The position numbers were made by a program, and so were the translations under genes. Below the pieces are notes generated by a model. It made no database searches. It was not told the DNA's origin and saw only the letters and a program-made list of their open reading frames with translations. Shown here one piece after another: positions 9,901-19,724 of a DNA stretch of 64,000 nt (its first letter is position 1; each line of letters opens with the position of its first letter). The stretch lies in assembly GCA_001695595.3 (NCBI GenBank), contig MBPM02000023.1, positions 856,197 through 920,196 of the forward strand, read 5' to 3'. The stretch is from Plasmopara viticola. Taxonomy: Eukaryota; Oomycota; Peronosporomycetes; Peronosporales; Peronosporaceae.

Positions 9901-11221
9901 TCAAAGTGGTGTGAGCATCATCTTCATGGTGCAAAATCTTTCCAATGGCGATCGGATCTGAGTAAATCTTGTAATCAGCTCCAAATTTGGAAAGGAAAAT
10001 GTATGTCCCGCACGGCGAATACTGATAGTCGATTTCCTTCACAAGTTGAAAGTCGCGAAACTTTTGAAACGTGCTTTGCAGAATGCTCAAACTCATTGAT
10101 AGATATGCTGAGCTCGCATTAGGGGTTACGCCAGTATTTGCTGAGGATGTCAAGTCGACGAAACGCTGCTGCATTTGGACAGGCAGCAAATTCACCAGCG
10201 TCTTTGTCGCTTTCGTGATTGTGACAAAGCGCTCAGTGGTTTTTGCTACCATCGCAGCTGATTGAGCAATATTAAGAATACTTGGAATGCAATCAAATTC
10301 ATTGACAAATGTAATCATACGCCTTTCAAGTTGCAGCGGCTTCAGAAACGAATGCAGGCCCAAAGATCCAACGTACGGGGCACCGAAGCTGACAGCGAGC
10401 GATTGAGGCATACTGCGACGTATGGTTGCACGCTCATCCTCAGTCATGCCTTGAATCATTAATCCAAAATCCAATATATCGCTTGCGACGAAGGTATCTG
10501 CAGCTTGTTTTTGCTGGTCAAAGTCGAGCTTTTCCAAAATTAGACGCGTCTTTGTCGGCAAGTGTTGGTAAACTAGTTCACAAAAGGCTAACTGCGCAAT
10601 ACTTCCACCAATAGAATGGCCGCACAAAAGGAGCACTTTTTTACACTGTCGTGCCCGATGGTGAATACTTTGCAAATCAAGTAGCTGCATTCGTGACCAG
10701 AACGGTGCGTGGATCCTGGCACCCCCATATCGATGCAAATAAGGCTTAGATAGCGGCAAAGCTGATCCAACAACTGCTTGCAAAATGTCGGCAGGCTTGG
10801 TGGCTCGGACGGCGCAGATCAAGGTCAAATCAGATTGCATAAGAACGTAATTGCGCGTAAACTTAATTATAGGCAACTGTAGAGTGTGCGGTAACGGCGA
10901 ATTATGCACGTGCATCTCAAGCTCACGAGCTGCGCGGTCGCTTGCTTGTATGTCAGATTCATTAGGCTCCGATTGAGTCGCGGACAGCGCCGCACACAGA
11001 ACAGCGGCATTTAACAGCTCTATCTCACTAGACACCACCACACGCATCTGGTCGCTGTCCACGGCCGAGTCCGTCCACCACCATGCGAACTTTGAGGCAC
11101 TTCCCGCTTGTTCATTAAATTTATTAGTTGGTTGCACGACCGCTGACATCGACGCCATGACGTATAACACGAGAACTGAGTGATTGATGCGGCCATTTAG
11201 GAAAGAAATGCGACATGTCAT
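6944..11221 (-). CDS. Lipase (class 3-like) / J-domain fusion protein, 1425 aa
   Basis: This is a single-exon gene; I take ATG 11221 (MTCRISFL) because the frame further upstream begins with TTG. Residue numbers below count from that upstream frame (add 2). An alpha/beta-hydrolase core is seen with nucleophile elbow GHSIGG (203-208, Ser205), then FGAPYVGS (281-288) and VNEFDCIPS (308-316), which suit the Asp part of a class 3 lipase. A J domain follows (about 472-545) with the HPD tripeptide at 501-503, flanked by YKRLALKW and SYEVLSDSEARKAYD. Later come a hydrophobic Gly/Ala stretch (665-693), an acidic region, further small-residue hydrophobic stretches (970-1000 and 1045-1098) that look membrane-inserting, and one EF-hand-like loop (DEFDPDAVGTISKKD, about 1127-1141). 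The fusion suggests a membrane-associated lipase that recruits Hsp70. Substrate and location are unknown. A broken paralogue lies at 2090-3240. Confidence 0.8.
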   Translation of the reverse strand: MTCRISFLNGRINHSVLVLYVMASMSAVVQPTNKFNEQAGSASKFAWWWTDSAVDSDQMRVVVSSEIELLNAAVLCAALSATQSEPNESDIQASDRAARELEMHVHNSPLPHTLQLPIIKFTRNYVLMQSDLTLICAVRATKPADILQAVVGSALPLSKPYLHRYGGARIHAPFWSRMQLLDLQSIHHRARQCKKVLLLCGHSIGGSIAQLAFCELVYQHLPTKTRLILEKLDFDQQKQAADTFVASDILDFGLMIQGMTEDERATIRRSMPQSLAVSFGAPYVGSLGLHSFLKPLQLERRMITFVNEFDCIPSILNIAQSAAMVAKTTERFVTITKATKTLVNLLPVQMQQRFVDLTSSANTGVTPNASSAYLSMSLSILQSTFQKFRDFQLVKEIDYQYSPCGTYIFLSKFGADYKIYSDPIAIGKILHHEDDAHTTLTGDAILQHLMSVYVTAVGRRSNAIQINVLMDFYERLGVPRNATERQIRSAYKRLALKWHPDRWANNLTNVEEQAIAEENFKLLAESYEVLSDSEARKAYDAHLNDSPSLKEEFVRNGTVNGMTLDEAIATFRDVIENLSGVATKVKSRFTTSSSTVVHPLRTSSSVRDNFSPNNHDNIFVPDRVRVSRTIGIGANQHEQILYLEPEEVLSGDIAKPTQAAGRSGASVGLRTISVVGGAVAVGASAALIVNAWSHYSETSKKKHQAAVVRKMPSDCLLLLLEDFRHSEYSNATQHLVQEAGDREKKKDDLIIASNATLSLGRNDSTAEKLTINKTQQTLINMKQVEDAAEDELIEEFFDCAAEYDNAAIEAMAEEEFFDCFDLMDVVSMQFSDDALLDEKCLEEKVKVQGTDIMISKGMHFPHGSTVTTPFGLATVQDWREGSSSAIVQLTRCKSMIGFIQKEFISRGASLAKATKDEILESKRAKLADRVVARYHLAAGKTACTIKSLVAASGDGALDSGIRAAGGVALANGMARTSLTSGGAVAAPLTIASILVDIGKEYYDYRKRHADRKSLGVLSTTTEQLMMHDFRLKTGEVVASRTAAAAGAGIGAYTVASALGMWSTAGVAAGPVGIVAATSAAIVGGMLGFFAGSKAYSASTLGYFTSQQNAKEHIDRLELGARLLFDEFDPDAVGTISKKDCIALMRKLYGAIDSISESGYERTMAVILDNQFEGPVTWSMFWEWVSSEAARTLCELNDEGSKKVSQSVAGETWWNSYAKYFSYRNASKATPLLAEHNAAMYPSVIAELGLAGTKSTVPTSKELSTGVDAEGLILKAQIEFLVNHGHLTSGDAFQLLEQLASENMARKESARKTIVALHEGLSDAGPQHTLVCDGFGFTGGDTTQVSVFESDNENDATRTENTALKAAKDDNEMRSNFDERLDVMCSLLSTQGLQRYLQRRNILVQDEASVKHEDLHCLALMAAPIS

Positions 11222-12589
11222 ATTCAAATCCCATACATTACCAAAGTTAAAATAGATATGATGGATTCTGTCATGCTAGTATCTTAATACCAAATGATGT
11301 TAATAGATCGATCGGCATGTAGAGGTAAATAATGCTGAAAATTCCGCTGCTCTTTCTGACGAATATTCTATCCATCGACTTTTTGGCTGATGTCAAGAAT
11401 TGTGCTGTTAATTTGCGCGACGCAAGATTTCAATCGACACACCAGCCATATTATTCAGCAGAAGCGTTGGCCCATCGATAAGATATTTGAATTCATAAAG
11501 AAGACAGGATGACGAATGAAATTAGGTACAAAGTGCTTCTGCGCACGCGCACACGACCATCCCTGGAACTCTTAGAAGCTTCTTCAACTTGATTTCCGAA
11601 ATATTTATTCTCTTATTACGGACGAAGTGATGCCTTAATTGTTAATTAATATCGTACATAATTTCGATCAACTTAAGCAGGCCTTTACGCGGTGACGATG
11701 CCGCTAAATACGTCTAATAGACGTTTACTGAGCTTTATGCCTCCATAGACATGAAGTAAGTAGCGTCTGCTTCGTGGTCGACGCATTCGATTAAAAAGTT
11801 TGGCATATGTTTTCTATTGCTGACGATGAAAGATCTTGCATCCGGAACTATGGGCGGATGCGAGCTGTTCAATTGACTCGATAATTTTTCATATAGTGGT
11901 TTCATCGTCTTTTCGTCACTTTTTACTGCTATGATTCGACAAGCTCTTTGTTCTTAAGCGCTTCCATTTGTAGTCGCCGCCCTCTTCTACTTGGTCGAAA
12001 TTGTTTCTGTTGTATCACTTCCAGTCGGCCCGTTACCATCACCAAGTAGAAGTTTGCTTATCACCGCTACTGTCGCTAACCTATGGTGAATTATCGTCTA
12101 CGTCTGCTGCCAAATTTTAAATGGATCGATACGACATCGAGCTAAAAATCACGACGATTTCCTTGAGTATGCGAGCGGCGCAGTCTCTTATGACGAGCAA
12201 TTACTGTCTAAACCATGCCGTTAGAGATTATACGATAACAAAGTATGAGACAAGATATAATGACGACGAAGCAATAAGTTCTCAATAGATACATACTAAT
12301 TTCAAGTAAACTTATTATCTTACTCGGCGATATGTTCTACGGTGTTCAAGGCTGATGTTAACACGGAGGAACACGGCAAGGTTGCCTTAAAAGTCGCGTT
12401 TCTGAGCGTAAAAGAAGAAGATTTTGGGTAAAGATGCACGTATGAGCGGTGTAACATCTGAGAATTGATAATCGACCGAGAATTAACCGTCCAACTAATT
12501 GAAACCATGAAAGCAAGGTGGCTGCGTATCAAATCCCTATATATATTTAAATAAAACCGGAATATTCACCATCATAGGTTAGCCGGAAA
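11222..12589. other. Intergenic DNA, no gene recognised
   Basis: This 1.37-kb AT-rich stretch separates the divergently transcribed lipase-DnaJ gene (-) and AT-hook protein gene (+). It presumably holds both promoters. Its only open frames are short and lack resemblance to any family. Confidence 0.45.
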
Positions 12590-12865
12590 TGCTCGCGCGC
12601 TTCGGGCAGGTGCTCTCGGGTATCTGCAGGTCTCTAACGAGTCTCACCCTCGACGCGACGGTCTCCAGCACCGGGCGCCACCTGGGCTCTTACTAAGTCA
12701 GAGCTAAACAAAATAATGGAAGACCCTCACGACATCGGTGCTGGCTGCACTGCCCGCCGAACGAGACCTGACGTCCGCGGACACCACTCTATGCCGTGGA
12801 CTAGCCAGACTGAGCCTAGCACGTGCACAACTTGGCAACGCGATAACGTAATACATTACATTACA
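12590..12865. repeat. GC-rich island flanked by imperfect 13-bp direct repeats
   Basis: This stretch of about 276 bp is clearly more GC-rich than its surroundings. It is bounded by GGTTAGCCGGAAA (12577-12589) and GGCTAGCCGGAAA (12866-12878), which differ at one base and look like a target-site duplication. The right end carries GTAATACATTACATTAC. It may be a small non-autonomous mobile element or a solo remnant in the promoter of the next gene; no coding potential is seen. Confidence 0.4.
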
Positions 12866-12969
12866 GGCTAGCCGGAAAAGTACTTATATGATAGAAATGT
12901 ATGTGTTCGTTAAGGTACGAATGTCTTGGAGCCACCAGTCAATATACAAAGGAAACTGCGCCGACAACA

Positions 12970-15388
12970 ATGGCCGAGATGGTGCTTCTAGCTATGCTTC
13001 CCGAGGAAGACGCCGTGATGTTAGTCCAAACGCCTTGCTCGCGCATCATTTCGGACTTAGAGGACTTCATTGTCGATGAGTATTCGCGTGTCTTTCCCCA
13101 CCTCTCACCCCTCAGCCGAAACCTGCGGATTCAAAAGTGCGTGGCACCCGACTTAGTGATGGACCGGCGTGCACACACTACAGTACGTCAGGAGGCGCCT
13201 CATGTCTTTGTGGACTTGGCTAAGAATGTGCAGGCTGGTAACGTCTTCGAGAACATGGAGCAAATCTATATCGTGGTAAATGAACCAAAGAAGTTGACGC
13301 ATCTAAAAACCAAGAAGAATGCGACAGAGGGGCACAGTACGTCGTCTAAGCTGAATGTGGTCCAAAGGTCCAGAGTGAATACCAAGGAGGCACTTGATAA
13401 CAAGGTGGAGGCCATAGAGAAGAAGGCAATAAAGAAGACCGCTGCTGAGAAAAAAGAGCGAACCGCGAAGAAGCATGCCGTAGATAGCGCAAAGAGGATC
13501 TCTTCGATAACTGATGAGGTAAAAAGTTGCGATGCCAAGATTATAGAAAAGGCGACTACTGGGGAGAACGAGGATGGAAAAAAGGCTTCTTTGAAGGCTG
13601 TGAAGAAAACTGCCGAAAAAAAAAGCCACGATGCAACGAATGGTGGCGCTGGTGAAGTGCACGAAAAAAGTTCTTCAAAGAAGCACCGCAATACGAAGGT
13701 GGCCGCAGGTGAGGAGGTACAGGGTCTTAAGACGACTGCAAAAAAGTCTCTTAAGGGTTTAAGGAATGCTACGCAGGAAACTATTGCCTCAAGCAGGATC
13801 ATTGATGAGGACGGATCCGCCGCCAGTAGCACCTCTAAAAAGACTGCTCCAAAAAAGAGTGGAAACGCTTTGTTGCAAAAGATGCTAGCAGCTAAGCAAG
13901 ATGCAGCATCATCGGGTGCGGCCTTGGTTGCAGACTCTCTACTAAGGGGGGATGGAGATGCGGCGCCAAAAAGTAAAAGCGAAAAGACGCGCAAGTCTTG
14001 TGACCAGAAAGCTCCGGCGACAAAAAATACTTTGGATGCTCGGGAACCGCCAGTCAAGAAGAAGAAATCTGCTGCTGAGGTGATTGATCAGCCTACTCGA
14101 GTATTTCAGGCAATTAGTGACGAGCAAACTGAGCGCGTTGTTCTGCCGGGTAAGAAAAAGGCAACAGTGGAAGTGCCAATGAAGGCTATACCGTCTACCT
14201 CATCTGAGACTGTAAACGTGTCGAAGAAGAAAGTAGCTAATAAGTCGGTAGAAAAGGCCAGCGATGACTCTTCGACTGCGAGTGAGTCGACATCTCACAC
14301 TCGTAAGCTGAAAAAGAAAATTGAGAACGAAGCTGGAGATGTGGATCTACCAGTAGTGAAGCGTGCCAAGAAGGAGGTCTCGGCATCGGTGGATACGGCA
14401 AATGACAACGCAAACCTAGCGAAGAAGGTGTCTAAAAGGACCAAGAGCACCGAGTCTGTAACAGCTACTATTTTGTCAAGGTCCAGCTCCGAATCGTCTA
14501 GCTCGTCAACTCAAACAGGTGAACCGGTAATCAGTGACGAGACGGAAGTTGTAGAAAGGCCGAATGTCGAAATTGCTGCTACTCTTAGTAGAAGGAAGAA
14601 GCCGCATGACGAAACAACAAGTGAGACTCCCAAGTTAAAACTTCAAACAATATTGTCGAAAACGAAGAAACAAATTGCGAAAGGGAAGGAAGACCGTGCC
14701 GACGCAGAAAATACTGACGATAGTGTTGAGCAAACTTCGAAAGTTGTCGAGAGCACGGCCACCGCATCCTCTTCGGACTCAGATGCGCCACCCGTCGTTG
14801 TAAAGGTGAAAAAGCGTTATTTGAAGGCCTCTGCTCCTGTCAGAAGTAGTTCGTCGTCATCCTCGGACGAGGACGAACTGGATTACTCCCAAAGTCTCCT
14901 GGCTGATTTGACCAAAGACGGTTAGGATATGTGCTACGATATTGAGACTTTGTGTATCCAAGAGCTCACATCTGTGGTGATTGTGTAGACGCAGCTGAAA
15001 GTGTGGTGGCGTCCGTCGATGCCGAGAATAATAAAAAGTCGAAAGAGATCGTAAGCCACGCTTCCAGTAGTGGATTATTGCAAAAAATAGAGCATTCACA
15101 AGATCTGCTTTCTTCGGAGCTGACGCAGAAATGTACGTGAGGCGTTTGTTTATCATCTTAGTAAAATCTTTGTGTTAGGTGAGATTTTTTGATGTGACCA
15201 CATTTTTGACAGCACAAGAGTCTAACAGCGTTTTACTACCGACTCTCTCGCGAAATCAATTTTCGCTCGGTAGCATGCCTGTGGCAAAATTGAAAAAGTC
15301 TTCTAAAAACCCGTTTTCGTCTCCCAAGAAGGCGACAGCCAAGACTGCTCGCCCGCGCGGGCGTCCTCGAAAAGTGGATAAGGTGTAA
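12970..15388 (+). CDS. Lys/Ser-rich nuclear protein with C-terminal AT-hook (3 exons)
   Basis: I join exons 12970-14920, 14989-15132 and 15213-15388 (introns GTTAGG...GTAG and GTACGT...ACAG, phases agreeing) to give 756 aa. The start ATG 12970 (MAEMVLLAML) is preferred over upstream codons of the same frame because of its ACAACAATGG context. About the first 120 residues are a mixed, possibly folded part (CSRIISDLEDFIVDEYSRVF). Residues 120-640 are low-complexity Lys/Ala/Ser repeats (KKTAAEKKERTAKKH and many KK pairs) with acidic serine clusters (SSSSSSSDEDE), as in nucleolar or chromatin proteins. The last exon ends with the AT-hook-like ARPRGRPRKVDK. Function is unknown; a nuclear DNA-binding role is inference. 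Its stop lies 122 bp from the convergent PI 4-kinase stop. Confidence 0.7.
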
Positions 15389-15510
15389 GGGGTCGAGCTT
15401 GAATGAGGGTGGATATTGCGGAAATGCGTTTACCAAATTGTTCACTACCCGTGTTCTATTTTTTTCTTGCTTTTCGTCTACAACATTTTATACACTTAGC
15501 CGACGAACGC

Positions 15511-18500
15511 TTATGGTAAAATGCCATTCGTCATTCGTTGGAAAACATCATATTGGCGTGTTCGATAACTGTTATGGCTGCGACGAACGAGACCAATGAC
15601 ATGCTTGATGACCTGGCTTTGATCGTAATCAAGCCGGAAGAGTTGCTTGGTATTTGTCAAGACGTCTTGCGGGTTTTGAGACAAGAAACATGGACAAGAC
15701 GATTCTTGAGCCATAATCGCGATCATCATAAGAATTGTATCGGCGTGTTGCTGCAAAGAACACGATCACATGATAATCGGTCAGCAAGAATTCACACAAG
15801 CCGGAACATGAACATACTAGTAAGTACCTGCAGAGCTAGGAAACCTTGGATAAGAAAAATGACGTAGGCCTTGAAATAGTCCGACTGAGTACCGCCCATG
15901 GCATCCACCATTTCGCCAGTCAGCTTAAATGGTGCCGTCTCCAGGCTAAACCGGCCACCCGGAGCGATGCCAAGAATAAAGCCAAAATCAATGTGGATGA
16001 CATGACCATCGCTATCGATCATGATATTGCCGTTGTGCCGGTCCTTGATCTGTAAAAAGTAACATGCCAAAGAGTATGCAGCCATGCTTCGCACAAAATT
16101 TGTCATGGCGGTCTTGTACGCCGCAGAATCTGCTTGGCCATAAGTTTTAAAAAAATGGCCCGCCAGCGTGGTGTAGTTGTTTTTTTTCTTCAAACTATCA
16201 AGAGATACGGCATTTTTGACGTATTCAATTATGCCCGTAGACGCTGACGTTGCAATAATCTCGTACGGCAAAAGCCGAAGAGGCAAATCCGCGCTTTGAA
16301 ATATGTCTTGTAGCTGACGGATGATCTGCAGACACAGCATTTCTTGTCGCAGGTCGTCATTCGACTTCACGATAAAAGCAACGCAGTCCCAATTTTTCGC
16401 CTCTAACCCCACATGGGAAGACGTTACTCGCAATCGCTCTATTTTCTCTTCAAAACTTTCCCCAAACGCTGACTCCACCGCAACATGCAGACGTTTCCGT
16501 TTGTCGATGACATATTCGTAGACAATACTTAGCTGCTCTTTCAAAACAATAAGGTCATTGCCAAGTTCAGCCGCATTCGGTATGCTCTCTTGTGACAAAA
16601 CATACTGCTGCATCGCTAGCTCAATTGAATTTAATGCTGCAATAGCTGCGTCAGGCTCAAATTTCAGAAAAAGCGAACTTCTCTGGATGTTCGAAGTGAC
16701 TGAACGTCTGTCGTCTGAGGAGCCTGTGAGGAAGTCTTGCAGAGGGACAGAAGTTTTCAAGGACGAAGTTGGAGCGCTTCCCACAGTCTTTACTGTCAAG
16801 TTTGCATCGATAACATCAGCTATGTCGGCAATTTCCACTTTTGTCTCATGAGACTTCATCGTTAAACGTGAAGAAGTGGGAGACGGAAAAGACTGTCGAA
16901 CAGCTAATTTAGATGCCGCATCTCGATTTGATCGGGGAGTTTGTTCCAATCTTTTGTATTGCAACGTCTGGGGACGCTCTTCGGGCTGAAATATTGTGCT
17001 CGAGTCGCTTTTAAGTTGGTAACATGTCGCCTCGTCGTCTGCGAATCCACTAAACGAAGAAGATGACGATGGCGTTATCTCGAGGGCGCCACAGCGAAGT
17101 AATTCACTTCCAAGCCAAAGCGCGTGTGCCTTGTCAGACACGATTTCGTTTTTTGTCATCCATTCGACAATTTGTTTTCCTGTAAAAGTACCGTGCTCGG
17201 CAGGATGCACTCTAAGCATAGTTAACTCCATGTTTTGAGCCATTGAGATTAACTGGTCGTACGTAAAGTTTTCTACCTCACTCGGCATGGCGCCCAAGTC
17301 AATAATCTGCATTTTCTCTTGGCTGTCTACCCAAGAGCCCTCACTTGTTGAGCGCTTTCGTCGACTTTTAATTGAGTCAGCGCAAGATGCAATGATACAG
17401 TCCAGCGACTTTGTTGTTGAGTTCATCAGTGAGCCTGAGCGGCCGCGACGACTGCGCTTTTTCTTACCACTTACAGCTCGAGCCAAAGCGACGAGCGAGG
17501 CTCGGGTGTCCGAATAAACCCGGTCTTTAAGTCCTTCCTTTTCGACACCTTCCCCATCGCTATCCAATAACTCAGCACCACCTACACTATTTGACACACA
17601 GTACTCGTCGGTAGGATCAATATTGTCTTGCTCATCTTCGTCTCCAGAAAAAGTATCTAACGCAATAACTTGAGCAATGTCGCTACTTGTGGCCATTTCA
17701 ATAGCATTTCTTGTTACCTTATTTTCAACAGCAGCTTCAAATCCGTTACTGAAAACACCCTCCTCGAAATCGCCGACTTTACCCTTTTGATTACGGACTG
17801 TGCGCGATCGACCGCGATGTAACCACGCGCTTTTTGTCGTCAGCTTCACAACTTCAAAAAAAATAAGCGTTGGTGCTCGAGCCTTGGTCGTAAATACCGT
17901 TCCTTCTTCGTCTGCAATTTTAAGAATCTGCAGCAAAGGATCGTCACAGGAACCTAATGGGCAAAAAGCCCCTTTGGGTAGCTGAATTTTTTGTAGCTCA
18001 ACTTTTAATGCTTTCTTACGTTCATGAGGAGCACAGAATCGCAGTCGTTCAGTCATAGCACATAGCTCTTCGATAAATTTAATTTGAGTGATAAAAATCC
18101 GACGCTCCACTGTGTTATTGCGACACAATTTTTGAAGTGGCGCATCGCTAGAAAAAACGAAGTCATGAGGAAGTGAGGCGACACTTACGGCATCACAAAT
18201 GGCGCCAAGGGAAATAGTGATTCTTGTGGTCGTGTGGACAAGAATTAACAAGCGATCAAATAGGCACTTGATAATGGCAGCTTGTTCCGCTGACGCCGGC
18301 AAATTCTGGTCAGTTTTAAATGACCAGTCACCATGAGAAATCTGCATCTCCACATTTATCATCAGTAGCTTGCACATGCTCATCTTTCGATACAGAAAAT
18401 CAGGTACATACAACTCCGATTGGCCAAAGCCCCATCCACAGCTGTCGTCGATGGCTGCGCGGGTAAGCCAGTAGATAGCTGTCGCAAGGCGAATGTGTAG

Positions 18501-19724
18501 CTGAGTCGCATAGCAAATTATTCGAAATAGTAGAACTGCTTTGGTATTATTATTTGTCCAGTCGACCGTGAGCCATATGTGAAAGATTTGAGGTAAGAAA
18601 AACTCAAAATCAGCCAAATTTGTTATCGACATTTCCAACAGCTTGTTCACAGCGAAAGCGTAAGCTTCATCGCACCCATGGCGATGTAAGTGAAGCACCT
18701 GAATTACGTCCGAGATACCAAAGGCATCGTCATCAAATATCGCGAACAAGGCTTCGACTTCATCTTCGTCAGCCTTAGACAAAGCTGGTTTAATAATTCC
18801 TTCTTTTCCTGTTTGAACAATGTTAAGACGTTGTAGTAACATTCCGAGCCACAATGTAAAACGCTGGACACGATAACAGCCCATGCAAAGACGCACAGCG
18901 TGATTTAAGTGAAAATGGCAAAGAATAGCGAAACGTGGGCTGTGATCTGAGCACACAGATCCACCACAATTTCGACAATGATGCTGTCTTTTCCCAGTGC
19001 TATCAAATCGGACGAGACAACCAGGGTGGCAACAAGTCACATCGTTCTTAAACTTGGGCAGACTACATATCTTCTCAGCAAACATTAGGCCTCCAGGAGT
19101 AAGATCCATAATGTCGGGGCTCACTGAGGCATGCGCACTCCACTTTTCGACTGCAGCTTGCGTTCCTTTAAGCGCCTTCTCGATGTATTCGATCCACTGT
19201 CGCTTATCCTCCTCCGAGTCGGCGTCCACGTTGAAAATGACACCAGACGTGAGAAACAACTTAAATGAGTAGCGGTAAGTATGCCATAGTCCTTTGCCGT
19301 CCCAAGCCTCCACCTTCTGCACTTCAGCACTGAATAGAGCCGTAATCATCGCTGACGCTGCGTCCCGAGACGCAAAGCGCAAGAAATTGACGCCAACGCA
19401 GCGGCAATAGAAACGCTTCATACGGTGGTACGTAACTCCTTCGTCACGCATGCTCAAATACCCCTTGATACCAAATCCATCACGTTCGACACCCAGCGGG
19501 CCAAGCAACTCCACGGATGATGACGTGACGCTCTCGGAAACAGAAGGACCAGTGATATGAGTCAGGCTGTAGCGTTCGGATTCTGCCTCCCGCGTGGATA
19601 GCGGGGCAGACCCAGCAGTTTCAGGTGACTGCATATTATAATTGCTTAAATTACCGTCGGGGCTGCCAGATTCTTCGCCGCCTTCCGAGTGGCTCATCGG
19701 GTGCGAATAAGATTCTTCGATCAT
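15511..19724 (-). CDS. Phosphatidylinositol 4-kinase with PH, FYVE-like and DEP domains
   Basis: Exons 19724-15828 and 15750-15511 (intron GTACTT...GCAG, phase 0) encode 1378 aa. Reading into the intron would end the protein early and lose the kinase tail, so the splice matters. A PH domain lies at about 83-186 (GYLSMRD ... WIEYIEKAL). A FYVE-like zinc finger lies at 223-290, with CCHPGC, RQHHCRNCGG and a final CMGC. A helical accessory region spans about 320-440, a DEP domain about 825-905 (GKQIVEWM, ALWLGSELL), and the PI3/4-kinase catalytic domain about 1070-1378. The catalytic loop DRHNGN (1228-1233) and HIDFGF (1244-1249) are intact, and the C terminus RTRQYDVFQRMTNGI is of PI4K type III beta kind. 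It should phosphorylate PtdIns to PtdIns4P on membranes; the zinc finger and PH suggest phosphoinositide feedback. The domain architecture is unlike animal PI4KB. Confidence 0.87.

Noticed and set aside
13266..14057. 263-aa minus-strand frame opposite the Lys-rich gene
   Set aside because: It is an antisense shadow of AAG/AAA lysine codons (Phe/Leu/Ser-rich); the plus-strand frame is longer and continues through good introns.
15538..15867. 109-aa plus-strand frame at the PI4K 3' end
   Set aside because: It is antisense to the last PI4K exon, whose minus-strand reading gives the conserved kinase C terminus.
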